Source: Spartobacteria bacterium (GTDB lineage: Bacteria; Verrucomicrobiota; Verrucomicrobiia; Chthoniobacterales; Terrimicrobiaceae). Taken from it: a DNA stretch of 8,585 nt. Shown piece after piece: positions 1-6,487 of this stretch. The notes below the pieces were generated by a model, which did not search any database, was not told the DNA's origin, and worked only from the letters and a program-made list of their open reading frames with translations. The stretch spans positions 1-8,585 of the forward strand of contig CANKXQ010000047.1 of assembly GCA_947487745.1 (NCBI GenBank), read 5' to 3'. Positions within the stretch are counted from its first letter, which is position 1; each line of letters starts with the position of its first letter. The translations under genes were made by a program, and so were the position numbers.

Positions 1-105
1 GGATCCCAAGTCTTCCGCCCTGCCGCATGGACAGCCTTTGGAACCGCTGACGCCGAGGCCGCCGATTTCCGGGCCTGCCAAAACTTCGGCCCCCTCTATC
101 GCTAA
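1..105 (+). CDS. C-terminal end of an unidentified protein (5' truncated by the window)
   Basis: Frame 1 is open from the first base to a TAA at 103-105 and gives 34 residues ending in CQNFGPLYR. The stop lies 26 bases before a strong terminator hairpin, which is what the end of a real gene or operon looks like. Codon third positions are GC-rich, as in the better-supported genes. I do not recognise the family. The competing frame 2 is also open and gives a proline-rich peptide, but it runs straight through the terminator stem to about 177, so frame 1 is preferred. Being on the far side of a terminator and of the convergent araC gene, it is probably not part of the hexuronate operon. Confidence 0.45.
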   Translation, partial: GSQVFRPAAWTAFGTADAEAADFRACQNFGPLYR

Positions 106-131
106 GCCAATAGGTCAGTCCACAAATAATC

Positions 132-173
132 AAGACGGCAGGAGCGCACCCGCTCTCCTGCCGTCTTTCTTTT
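132..173 (+). terminator. Rho-independent terminator after the left-edge gene
   Basis: A perfect 13-bp stem is formed by 132-144 (AAGACGGCAGGAG) and 155-167 (CTCCTGCCGTCTT), with a 10-base loop that can add a few inner G-C pairs. It is followed by a T-rich run, TTTCTTTT, ending at 173. It sits 26 bases after the stop at 103-105. On the minus strand the same stem is followed by a less uniform AT-rich stretch, so it might also help end araC transcription, but that is weaker. Confidence 0.9.
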
Positions 174-372
174 GATCAAAAAAACTATATCGAAATCATC
201 CCAGTCCGCCGAACGACTTGGAGGCCATCGCCCCGCATGGCCCATATATCAAGAACGGAAGACGCCGGATTACTCCCAGAAACCGTCCCGCTCACAAAGC
301 ACGCGAACGCCCTATGTGCCCGCCGCCTCTTCGCGGTCAGGGTGAGGCCATGATGTTTGATCCAAGAGTCCT
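174..372. other. Gap between terminator and araC 3' end
   Basis: About 200 bases with no gene I can support. On the minus strand one frame, not that of araC, stays open from the araC 3' region down to 185. Its first part (about 320-364) reads WIKHHGLTLTAKRRR, which resembles the end of an AraC-type DNA-binding domain and may be a displaced araC tail. The rest of that frame has no recognisable motif. No tRNA, repeat or second terminator is evident. Confidence 0.4.
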
Positions 373-1191
373 TTACTCCTTCAGCGCACGGCTGAGGTCG
401 TTGGGGTGGCGGTATCCCAGGTGATAGGCGGCGGCTTTGACTTGCCAGCCTTCCGTGTGGACGAGTCGGCGGGCTTCTTGCCATTTCAGTTTCCGAAAAT
501 AGGCGCCCGGTGAGAGTTCGGCCTGGCTGCGGAAGAAGCGGTGCAGGGCGCTGGGGGACATTCCAAGATAGTCGCAGAGGGAGGGAACAGGGGTGTGGAT
601 GGAAAGGTTGTTCATCATCCAAGAATGTGCCAGCTCCCAACGCAGGTCTCCGGTCACTGCCGCCGGTCGCGAGGCGCGCAGGATTTCGACTTCCAGCAAT
701 TGGCGCAGCGCATTCAGGGTCGATGGCAGGACACTGTCTGACATGGCGATTTCTTTGCGACAGCGGGTATGAATGTCCTTGAGCGCGTCGAGTGAAGCGG
801 TCTTCATCTCAAGGAGGAGATATCCACCTTCGCTGATATGAAGTTCAGGCAACTGTGGGCGGTCCTTCCAGACCCAGACGAGAATGCTGACATTTTCAAG
901 TTGGTCTTGAGTGATGCCGAACGGGCAGTCGGAGTCGATCAGGATGGCTGTCGATCCCCTCACGGTCCTTGTCTCTTTGCCAAGGGACAGAACAATTTCG
1001 CCGCTCATCAGAATGAAGTAGTTTGTGCCACGGTCGTAGTGGAAGGGGAGGGGACTCTTTCCAAAATCGCGGCGTCCCCAGCCAAGGTAGATGAGCGGGA
1101 GATTCCCTTTCCCTCCCCAACTCGGACGCCCCGGCGGGGGATGGACTGTCACTTTGGAAATGGGTTTTGGCATGGTAGCAGTTTGTGTCAT
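373..1191 (-). CDS. AraC-family transcriptional regulator, probably of the hexuronate operon; C terminus unusually short
   Basis: This is a regulator with an N-terminal cupin-like sensing domain and a C-terminal AraC-type DNA-binding domain. The N-terminal half contains HYDRGTNYFILMSGEIVLSL, typical of AraC-family sensor barrels. The C-terminal part has the first helix-turn-helix (PSLCDYLGMSPSALHRFF), the linker helix (YFRKLKWQEARRLV) and the start of the second (AAAYHLGYRHPNDLSRALKE), where it stops. Family members usually continue about 10 residues (FG.SP..YR-like), so the end looks truncated or frameshifted. I chose the ATG at 1191 (272 residues), with the ATG at 1173 as an alternative. 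A GTG at 1293 would add 34 residues of poor quality and swallow the divergent promoter region. No Shine-Dalgarno is visible. The gene is divergent from uxaE, so local control of uronate catabolism with a uronate or derivative as effector is likely but inferred. Confidence 0.85.
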   Translation of the reverse strand: MTQTATMPKPISKVTVHPPPGRPSWGGKGNLPLIYLGWGRRDFGKSPLPFHYDRGTNYFILMSGEIVLSLGKETRTVRGSTAILIDSDCPFGITQDQLENVSILVWVWKDRPQLPELHISEGGYLLLEMKTASLDALKDIHTRCRKEIAMSDSVLPSTLNALRQLLEVEILRASRPAAVTGDLRWELAHSWMMNNLSIHTPVPSLCDYLGMSPSALHRFFRSQAELSPGAYFRKLKWQEARRLVHTEGWQVKAAAYHLGYRHPNDLSRALKE

Positions 1192-1298
1192 CCGTGCTGG
1201 AATGGCTACCGCTTTCGTGTTCCCTTGTGTTGTCGAGCGGGGGAGAGTTCTTACGTTCTTGCGAACACTCTCTTTAAAACCAAAAAATTCCACCCACT
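1192..1298. promoter_or_regulatory. Divergent araC / uxaE control region with candidate operator
   Basis: This 107-base gap must hold the promoters of both genes. Two octamers lie in tandem, GTTCTTAC (1247-1254) and GTTCTTGC (1255-1262); direct repeats are the usual form of AraC-family operators. The second overlaps a palindrome, GTTC-TTGC-GAAC (1255-1266). A weak uxaE promoter can be drawn with TTACGT (1251-1256) and TTTAAA (1273-1278), 16 bases apart, so the repeats would overlap the -35 position, which fits activation or repression. The promoter match is poor and the operator is a proposal. Confidence 0.4.
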
Positions 1299-2546
1299 AT
1301 GAAAAAACTACCACGATTTACTATCGGTATGGGCGACCGTTTTGCCCATCAAGGCGAGGCCCAACTCTCTGCAGTTGAATCTGCATTCAAGCGAGGTGTG
1401 CCGCTTCATCCAGTGTGGAACAAGTCGAACCGCGAGCACACGCTCATTGGCACCAAGCCCGAGGATCTCCGCGCCGAGGCGGATGCCGCTGTGAAGGCGC
1501 TTAACTGGACCGCGCCCTATTTCGTGGATGCCGATCACATCAACCTCCACACGGTTGACGGCTTTATCGCTGCGAGCGATTTCTTCACGCTCGATGTCGC
1601 CGATTATTCGGGCAAACCCGCAAGCCCTGAGAGTCTGTCGGCGTTTTTCGAAAAGCGCTCCAGCCTTGTCGGCACGCATCGGCTTCCCCTGCTCGATGCG
1701 CCTCTGGAAATAACCCGCACCGATCTCGAGCGCACGGCGGGCAAGTTTCTCTGGGCCATGCAGGAGGCGGGTCGCATCTACCGTCACATCGCGGCCGCGA
1801 AACCGGCGGACACCTTTGCTGTCGAGGTCTCGGTGGATGAGACCGACACGCCGCAGACTCCCGCAGAGCTGTTAATCCTCCTTGCCATGATCGCTGATGA
1901 AGAAATTCCTGCTCAAACTATTGCGCCAAAGTTCACCGGCCGTTTCAACAAGGGCGTGGACTATGTCGGCGACATTGTGGCCTTTGAGCGCGAGTTTGGT
2001 GCGGATCTGGCTGTTTTGTCCTATGCGGTTCGTGAATTTGGTTTGCCCGACACGCTCAAAATCAGCGTCCACTCCGGCAGCGACAAATTCTCGCTCTACC
2101 CGATCATCCGTCGTCTGGTTGCGCGTCACAATGCTGGGTTGCACCTCAAAACCGCCGGCACGACCTGGCTTGAAGAGGTGGCGGGTTTGGCGGAATCCGG
2201 AGGCGAGGGATTGGAAATCGCGAAGGACATCTACGCCGCCGCACTTCCGCAGGCCGAGGAACTGATCAAGCCTTATGCCCCAGTCGTGGATATTGAAATC
2301 CCGAAGCTCCCATCAATCGAAACCGTCCGCAGTTGGACTTCACAGAACTTTGTCGAAGCTCTCACTCACGATGCCTCTTGCCCGAAATACAACCTCCAGT
2401 TCCGCCAGTTCATCCATGTTTCGTTCAAAGTCGCCGCCGGCATGGGCACCCGCTACACCGATGCCTTGAAGGCTAATCGCGAGATTGTCGGTCGACGAGT
2501 CCGCGATAACTTGCTTAGAAAACACATTGACCCGCTTTTCTGCTGA
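1299..2546 (+). CDS. uxaE: D-tagaturonate epimerase UxaE (tagaturonate to fructuronate)
   Basis: This 415-residue cytoplasmic enzyme matches the tagaturonate epimerase family first described in Thermotoga, which interconverts D-tagaturonate and D-fructuronate. That step replaces the reductase/altronate dehydratase branch of galacturonate catabolism. Recognisable conserved stretches are FTIGMGDRF (7-15), YFVDADHINLHTVDGF (74-89) with the acidic/histidine cluster DADH (77-80), KFTGRFNKGVDYVGD (211-225), HSGSDKFSLYPIIRRL (258-273) and HLKTAGTTWLEEV (282-294). The D, E and H residues in these blocks are plausible metal and substrate ligands. The ATG at 1299 gives a natural N terminus (MKKLPRFTIG), but there is no Shine-Dalgarno upstream (ATTCCACCCACT before the ATG). 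uxaC follows after 6 bases, so the two are surely co-transcribed. Recognition is by family resemblance from memory. Confidence 0.88.
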   Translation: MKKLPRFTIGMGDRFAHQGEAQLSAVESAFKRGVPLHPVWNKSNREHTLIGTKPEDLRAEADAAVKALNWTAPYFVDADHINLHTVDGFIAASDFFTLDVADYSGKPASPESLSAFFEKRSSLVGTHRLPLLDAPLEITRTDLERTAGKFLWAMQEAGRIYRHIAAAKPADTFAVEVSVDETDTPQTPAELLILLAMIADEEIPAQTIAPKFTGRFNKGVDYVGDIVAFEREFGADLAVLSYAVREFGLPDTLKISVHSGSDKFSLYPIIRRLVARHNAGLHLKTAGTTWLEEVAGLAESGGEGLEIAKDIYAAALPQAEELIKPYAPVVDIEIPKLPSIETVRSWTSQNFVEALTHDASCPKYNLQFRQFIHVSFKVAAGMGTRYTDALKANREIVGRRVRDNLLRKHIDPLFC

Positions 2547-2552
2547 TTGGCT

Positions 2553-3976
2553 ATGAATTCCCGCCCCTTCATTCACGAAGACTTCCTTCTCGACACACCC
2601 GCCGCGCGTGAGCTTTACCACCGTCACGCGGCCGATTTGCCAATTATTGACTATCATTGCCATCTCCCGCCCAAGGAAATTGCGGACAACATTCGTTGGG
2701 ACAACATCGCCATGCTTTGGCTTGGGGGCGATCACTACAAATGGCGGCGATGCGCACGGCAGGCGTCAACGAACGATTCTGCACCGGCGATGCGCCGCAT
2801 TGGGAAAAGTTCGAGCAATACGCTGCCACGATGCCGAAGTTGCTCCGCAATCCGCTCTACCATTGGTCGCACATCGAGCTCGCGCGTTACTTTGGAATCA
2901 GCGACCGACTCCTCAATCCCGAAACCGCGCGCGGAATCTACGATCATTGTAACACGCTACTCGCCCAGCCGGATTTTTCCTGCCGTGGCCTGATGAAAAA
3001 ATCCAAAGTCGAAGCCGTCTGCACCACCGATGATCCAGTGGATTCGTTGGAGCATCATGCCGCCATAGCCGCCGATGCATCGTTCGATATCCAAGTGCGC
3101 CCGACCTGGCGTCCGGACAAAGTTCTAGCCATCGACCAACCTGCCCTGTTCGCTGCATGGCTCGAGTTGCTGGAGAGGGCGTCAGGAATAAGCATCAGCA
3201 CGCTTTCCGATCTCATGAAGGCTCTCCAAAACCGGCATGATTTCTTTGCCTCGCGTGGTTGCCGTCTTTCCGACCGTGGCGTGGATACGATCTGGGCCGA
3301 GGATTGCACGGAGAATGAAGCCTCAGCGATTTTCGCCAAGGCGCGCGCGGGTGGTTCCGTGACGATTGATGAGGCGCTGCGCTACAAATCCTATCTGCTT
3401 CACGAACTCGCGGTGATGGATGCGGCGAAAGGCTGGACCATGCAGATCCATTACGGGGCGATCCGAAACAACAACACCCGGATGAAAAAAATACTCGGCC
3501 CTGATTGTGGATTCGATTCCATCGGCGACCTGCCAGTAGCTGCAGCCCTTGCCAAGCACCTCGACCGACTCGACCTCGCGGGCAGCCTGCCCAAGACAAT
3601 CATCTACAATCTCAACCCCCGCGACAACGAGCTCGTCGCCACGATGCTCGGGAACTTTCAGGACGGCATCACGGCAGGCAAAATCCAGTTTGGCAGCGGA
3701 TGGTGGTTCCTCGATCAACTCGACGGCATGACGCGCCAGATCGAGAGCCTCTCGCAGCTCGGCCTTCTGAGCCAGTTCGTCGGCATGCTCACCGACAGCC
3801 GCTCGTTCCTCTCCTACACCCGCCACGAATACTTCCGCCGCCTGCTGTGCAATATCCTTGGCAACGACATCGATCGCGGACTCCTGCCTTCTGACTTCGC
3901 CCTCGTTGGGAAAATGGTCGAGGACATCAGCTACCACAACGCCCGCCGCTACTTCGGGTTCTACGAAAACCACTGA
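2553..3976 (+). CDS. uxaC: Uronate (glucuronate/galacturonate) isomerase UxaC, interrupted by an apparent one-base frameshift
   Basis: UxaC isomerises D-glucuronate to D-fructuronate and D-galacturonate to D-tagaturonate; its product is the substrate of the UxaE encoded just upstream. The N-terminal part, from ATG 2553, has [16 protein letters not shown] and the metal-binding DYHCHLPP (H35, H37), and follows the family to GDHYKWR at 2745-2747. The family then continues AMRTNGV..RLCTGDA, but here that continuation ([16 protein letters not shown]) is in another frame starting near 2747. It runs to TGA 3974-3976 through [33 protein letters not shown] and [19 protein letters not shown]. Joined, the protein is about 474 residues, close to the roughly 470 of E. 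coli UxaC. Read literally, the first frame gives a 146-residue fragment ending at 2993, and a downstream start at 2741 would lack the metal-binding HxH. Everything outside the junction is intact, so this is either a sequencing error or a very recent mutation. Confidence 0.9.
2742..2752 (+). other. Frameshift point in uxaC
   Basis: The bases TGGCGGCGATG read W-R-R-C in the upstream frame, whereas UxaC homologues need W-R-A-M. Adding one G (TGG CGG GCG ATG) joins the two halves exactly with no residue gained or lost. No slippery heptamer or strong downstream hairpin is evident, so programmed frameshifting is not suggested. Confidence 0.85.
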
Positions 3977-4007
3977 GTTCTCCAGATCCCTCATGGTAAG
4001 GTCGTCT

Positions 4008-4092
4008 GCAGACCAACTTCCACATTCAGGCCAACGACCAGAGGCTTTCGGCAAACGGTGGAGAACTTTGGTCTGCTTTGTGTTTTCCTTTC
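4008..4092 (+). terminator. Long hairpin with T-rich tail after uxaC, probable operon terminator
   Basis: GCAGACCAA (4008-4016) pairs perfectly with TTGGTCTGC (4068-4076), and after a small internal bulge CCAC (4020-4023) pairs with GTGG (4058-4061). The stem is followed by TTTGTGTTTTCCTTTC (4077-4092). The apical loop is about 34 bases, larger than in a textbook terminator, but the position between uxaC and an unrelated gene and the T-rich tail support a terminator. A second 9-mer pairing that involves the adjacent bases 4059-4067 is described in the findings. Confidence 0.55.
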
Positions 4093-4124
4093 GGGTGTGC
4101 GGCGGGTTTTGCTATCGTTCACTT

Positions 4125-6014
4125 ATGAAATTTTTCCGGTTCGCTGCCGTTTTTCTTTTTCCTGCGATCCTCGTGGCCCGCGAGACGATGATCGACAATA
4201 CCGGCGTGGTTGAAAATCCGAAGCCGACTTGGGAAACCCAGAACAAGGCCCGCACCTTCTCGCTCCTTATTCCTGCGCCGCGTGGCCAGATCACGGATCG
4301 CAATGGGCAACCGCTGGCTCAGAGTCGCGTGAGCTACAACCTGGCGATCAGTTTTCCGACGCCGCTGGATTGGCCGGATTCGAAAATCCTCTCTTTCGCC
4401 CGTCAGCAAATGGCCATGGCCTCGGGCCTGATCAATCGTGACATGCGTCTCTCGGATGCCGTGATTCTGAACCACTATAAAAACCGTGGTGTGCTGCCAC
4501 TGGACATCGCGACCGACCTTCTTCCGCGTGAACTTTCCGCCGTGCAGCGCAGCATGCCGCCGAATCAAGTCCTTCGCCAAACCTATGTTCGTTTCTACCC
4601 GAATGGACCTCTTGCCGCGCACATCCTCGGCTACACAGGATATGAAGCACCGCTCTCTGCCCGACCGATCGAAAACAACGACCTCATTTTCTCCGAGAGC
4701 GAGGGGCGTGAAGGGCTCGAGCAGGTTTTTGATCGCGAACTCCGCGGTCAGCCCGGCCTTCTTCAAATCACATTCGGTGCCGATGGAAAAAAGGTCTCCG
4801 AGCGCGTGGCCCGCCAGCCTGTGCCAGGCTACAATGTCGTAACCAGTCTCGACCTTCCGCTGCAGCAGGAGGCGGAAAAAGTCCTCGCAAAAAATACAAA
4901 CCGGGGAGCCCTTGTCGTCATGGATCCCAACAACGGCGAAATCCTCGCGATGGCATCCTACCCTTCATTCAATCCGAATGATTTCGTCCCGATCGTGCGT
5001 CCAGATGTCTTCGCGCGCTACTCAAATGACCCCTCCGACCCGCTTGTTCCGCGCGCCTTCCGCTCGGCCTACCCGCCCGGCTCCACATTCAAAACCTTCG
5101 TTGGATTTGCCGGCCTTGAAACCGGGCGCATCACTCCGAAGGAGACCTTCGGTTGCCCGACCTCTTTCACAGTCGGTGACCATAGCTTTCGCAACTGGAA
5201 GAAGGTCGATGCAGGCAGACTCAACTTCCGGCAAGCCCTGACGCAGTCTTGCAACACCTGGTTCTATCAAGCCGGTCTGAAGATGGGCGCAGCTCCTATC
5301 ATTGACTACTCCAAGCGTATTGGACTGGGGCGCCGCACCGGCATTCCCCTCCGCTCCGAGGCTTCGGGAAACATCCCCGACGATGACTACATGCTCCGCG
5401 TCCACAAGCGCACACTCAAAGGCGGGGATGTGGCCAACCTCTCCATCGGGCAAGGTGACATCCTCATAAGCCCTCTCCAAATGGCGCAAGCCATGAGCGT
5501 GATGGCCAATGGCGGTTTTCTCCACCAGGCCCGGTTGGTTCTTCAAGTGCAGTCCATCGACAACAAAGTCGTTGCCGCCTACCCCGATCGCATTCGTGAA
5601 CAGATTCCTGTGTCTCCGGAAGTCCGTGAGGAACTCCGTCGCGCACTCGTTGGTGTGACGAGTGATGGTTTGGGAACAGCCCACCAAGCGGCAGTAAAAG
5701 GAATCGAAGTCGCGGGAAAAACGGGAACCGCGCAGTGGGGGCCAACCGACAGGCAGCGCATTGCTGCTTGGTTTGGAGGTTTTTTACCGGCGGATAATCC
5801 CAAGTATTCTTTCGCTGCGCTCTACGAGGGAGAGCCTGGAGTGAAGACTGGTGGCGGATCCCACGCCGCTCCGCTTATCGGAAAACTTTTCCGGGAGGTC
5901 TATAAAACCTCCGCTTCCAAAAAACCAACTTCGCCCTCCGCGCCACAGGCGACTCCTTCGCCGGAACCCGATGTTATCGCTCCTGCAGCGGTTCCGGTGG
6001 ATGAATCCAACTAA
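4125..6014 (+). CDS. mrdA: Penicillin-binding protein 2-like class B transpeptidase (MrdA/PBP2 type)
   Basis: A 629-residue peptidoglycan DD-transpeptidase acting in the periplasm; PBP2-type enzymes cross-link lateral wall with the Rod complex. A short hydrophobic segment (about 6-20) is followed by the dimerisation domain with APRGQITDRNGQPLA and YNLAISFPTP. A second typical block, YVRFYPNGPLAAHILGYTGY, precedes the transpeptidase domain. Catalytic motifs are all present: S320-TFK323 in PPGSTFKTFV, S375-C-N377, and K532-TGT535. The ending is proline- and alanine-rich. The ATG at 4125 places the membrane anchor right at the N terminus. The frame is open further upstream, back to 3858, but that would cross the uxaC 3' end and the terminator. 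No Shine-Dalgarno is seen; a TGCTATCGT element just upstream could be an extended -10 giving a very short leader. The usual partner rodA is not next to it, so assignment to PBP2 rather than another class B PBP is likely but not certain. Confidence 0.88.
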   Translation: MKFFRFAAVFLFPAILVARETMIDNTGVVENPKPTWETQNKARTFSLLIPAPRGQITDRNGQPLAQSRVSYNLAISFPTPLDWPDSKILSFARQQMAMASGLINRDMRLSDAVILNHYKNRGVLPLDIATDLLPRELSAVQRSMPPNQVLRQTYVRFYPNGPLAAHILGYTGYEAPLSARPIENNDLIFSESEGREGLEQVFDRELRGQPGLLQITFGADGKKVSERVARQPVPGYNVVTSLDLPLQQEAEKVLAKNTNRGALVVMDPNNGEILAMASYPSFNPNDFVPIVRPDVFARYSNDPSDPLVPRAFRSAYPPGSTFKTFVGFAGLETGRITPKETFGCPTSFTVGDHSFRNWKKVDAGRLNFRQALTQSCNTWFYQAGLKMGAAPIIDYSKRIGLGRRTGIPLRSEASGNIPDDDYMLRVHKRTLKGGDVANLSIGQGDILISPLQMAQAMSVMANGGFLHQARLVLQVQSIDNKVVAAYPDRIREQIPVSPEVREELRRALVGVTSDGLGTAHQAAVKGIEVAGKTGTAQWGPTDRQRIAAWFGGFLPADNPKYSFAALYEGEPGVKTGGGSHAAPLIGKLFREVYKTSASKKPTSPSAPQATPSPEPDVIAPAAVPVDESN

Positions 6015-6061
6015 AAAATCTTTAGGAAATTCGCCTGCCCTGCTTGACAGCATGCGACTCA

Positions 6062-6090
6062 TTTGCTGGTCTTCAACTCGTCAGTGTAAT
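6062..6090 (+). promoter_or_regulatory. Candidate promoter of the HU gene
   Basis: TTTGCT (6062-6067) and TGTAAT (6085-6090) are 17 bases apart, giving a start near 6097 and an AT-rich leader of about 25 bases. A perfect TTGACA lies at 6044-6049, but nothing like a -10 box stands 16-18 bases after it, so it may be chance or use a different -10. No terminator is visible between the PBP gene and the HU gene, so read-through is also possible. Confidence 0.35.
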
Positions 6091-6121
6091 TCAAACCCAA
6101 CTCCAATAAATATACACAACC

Positions 6122-6391
6122 ATGAACAAAGTTGAACTCACCGTAGCAGTCCAAAAAACCCTCGATTCCACCAAAGCTGACGCAGAACGCGCTGTGAACG
6201 CTGTCATCGACGCCATCAAACTCGGCGTTAAAAAAACAAAGACCGTTCAGCTCATCGGCTTCGGCACATTCAAGATCAGCAACCGCAAAGCCCGCACTGG
6301 CGTGAACCCAAAGACTGGCGCGAAGATCAAGATCAAGGCTTCCAAGACTGTTCGTTTCGTCCCTGGCAAAGCATTCAAAGGGGCTATCTAA
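6122..6391 (+). CDS. hup: HU-family histone-like DNA-binding protein
   Basis: An 89-residue nucleoid protein, near the usual 90 for HU/IHF, that bends and compacts DNA as a dimer. The N-terminal helical part (MNKVELTVAVQ to AIKLGVKK) is followed by the hallmark IGFGTFKI (45-52), the flexible DNA-binding arm RKARTGVNPKTGAKIKI (55-71) with the intercalating proline at P63, and the ending FVPGKAFKGAI. Lysine- and arginine-rich throughout. The start at 6122 gives the standard MNKVEL N terminus. The leader (AATAAATATACACAACC) has no Shine-Dalgarno. It stands alone, between its own promoter region and a bidirectional terminator. HU versus an IHF-type paralogue cannot be settled from sequence alone. 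Confidence 0.95.
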   Translation: MNKVELTVAVQKTLDSTKADAERAVNAVIDAIKLGVKKTKTVQLIGFGTFKISNRKARTGVNPKTGAKIKIKASKTVRFVPGKAFKGAI

Positions 6392-6410
6392 CTTTCCCCT
6401 CCGCTTAAAG

Positions 6411-6450
6411 AAGACCCGTTTAGCCAAGCGCTGAACGGGTCTTTTTCTTT
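6411..6450. terminator. Bidirectional terminator between hup and fur
   Basis: AAGACCCGTT (6411-6420) pairs with AACGGGTCTT (6434-6443) in a perfect 10-bp stem, with extra AGC/GCT pairs possible in the 13-base loop. On the plus strand it runs into TTTTTCTTT, ending hup, 19 bases after the stop. On the minus strand the same stem is followed by TCTTT and can end the hisF-fur transcript. Confidence 0.93.
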
Positions 6451-6487
6451 TCTCTCAAGAAGGTTTTTACCAAGAGGCGCGCAATCC

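Noticed and set aside
1..6. GGATCC at the first base, suggesting a clone end
   Set aside because: The same six bases occur again inside the window (about 4924 and 5857); nothing else indicates a cloning junction.
1..177. Frame 2 proline-rich peptide at the left edge
   Set aside because: It reads through the whole terminator stem to a stop at about 177; frame 1 stops sensibly before the terminator.
185..640. Minus-strand open frame overlapping the araC 3' half
   Set aside because: From 373 upward it is a shadow of araC in another frame. Only its first few codons past the araC stop (about 320-364) are of interest, as a possible displaced araC tail.
1192..1293. GTG start at 1293 for the AraC-type regulator
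   Set aside because: It would fill the whole divergent promoter region and add 34 residues with no resemblance to the family.
2742..2760. Programmed frameshift in uxaC
   Set aside because: There is no slippery heptamer, no obvious internal Shine-Dalgarno and no clear downstream hairpin, and UxaC is not a family known for recoding. A lost base explains it more simply.
3323..4054. Minus-strand open frame of 243 codons across uxaC
   Set aside because: Antisense shadow: the plus strand encodes strongly conserved UxaC motifs along its length, and the antisense reading shows no family signature.
3858..4124. In-frame upstream extension of the PBP2-like gene
   Set aside because: It overlaps the conserved 3' end of uxaC in another frame and crosses the terminator; its translation is low-complexity and unlike any PBP N terminus.
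5022..5687. Minus-strand open frame of 221 codons inside the PBP gene
   Set aside because: It is antisense to the transpeptidase domain with its catalytic motifs intact, and has no recognisable motif of its own.
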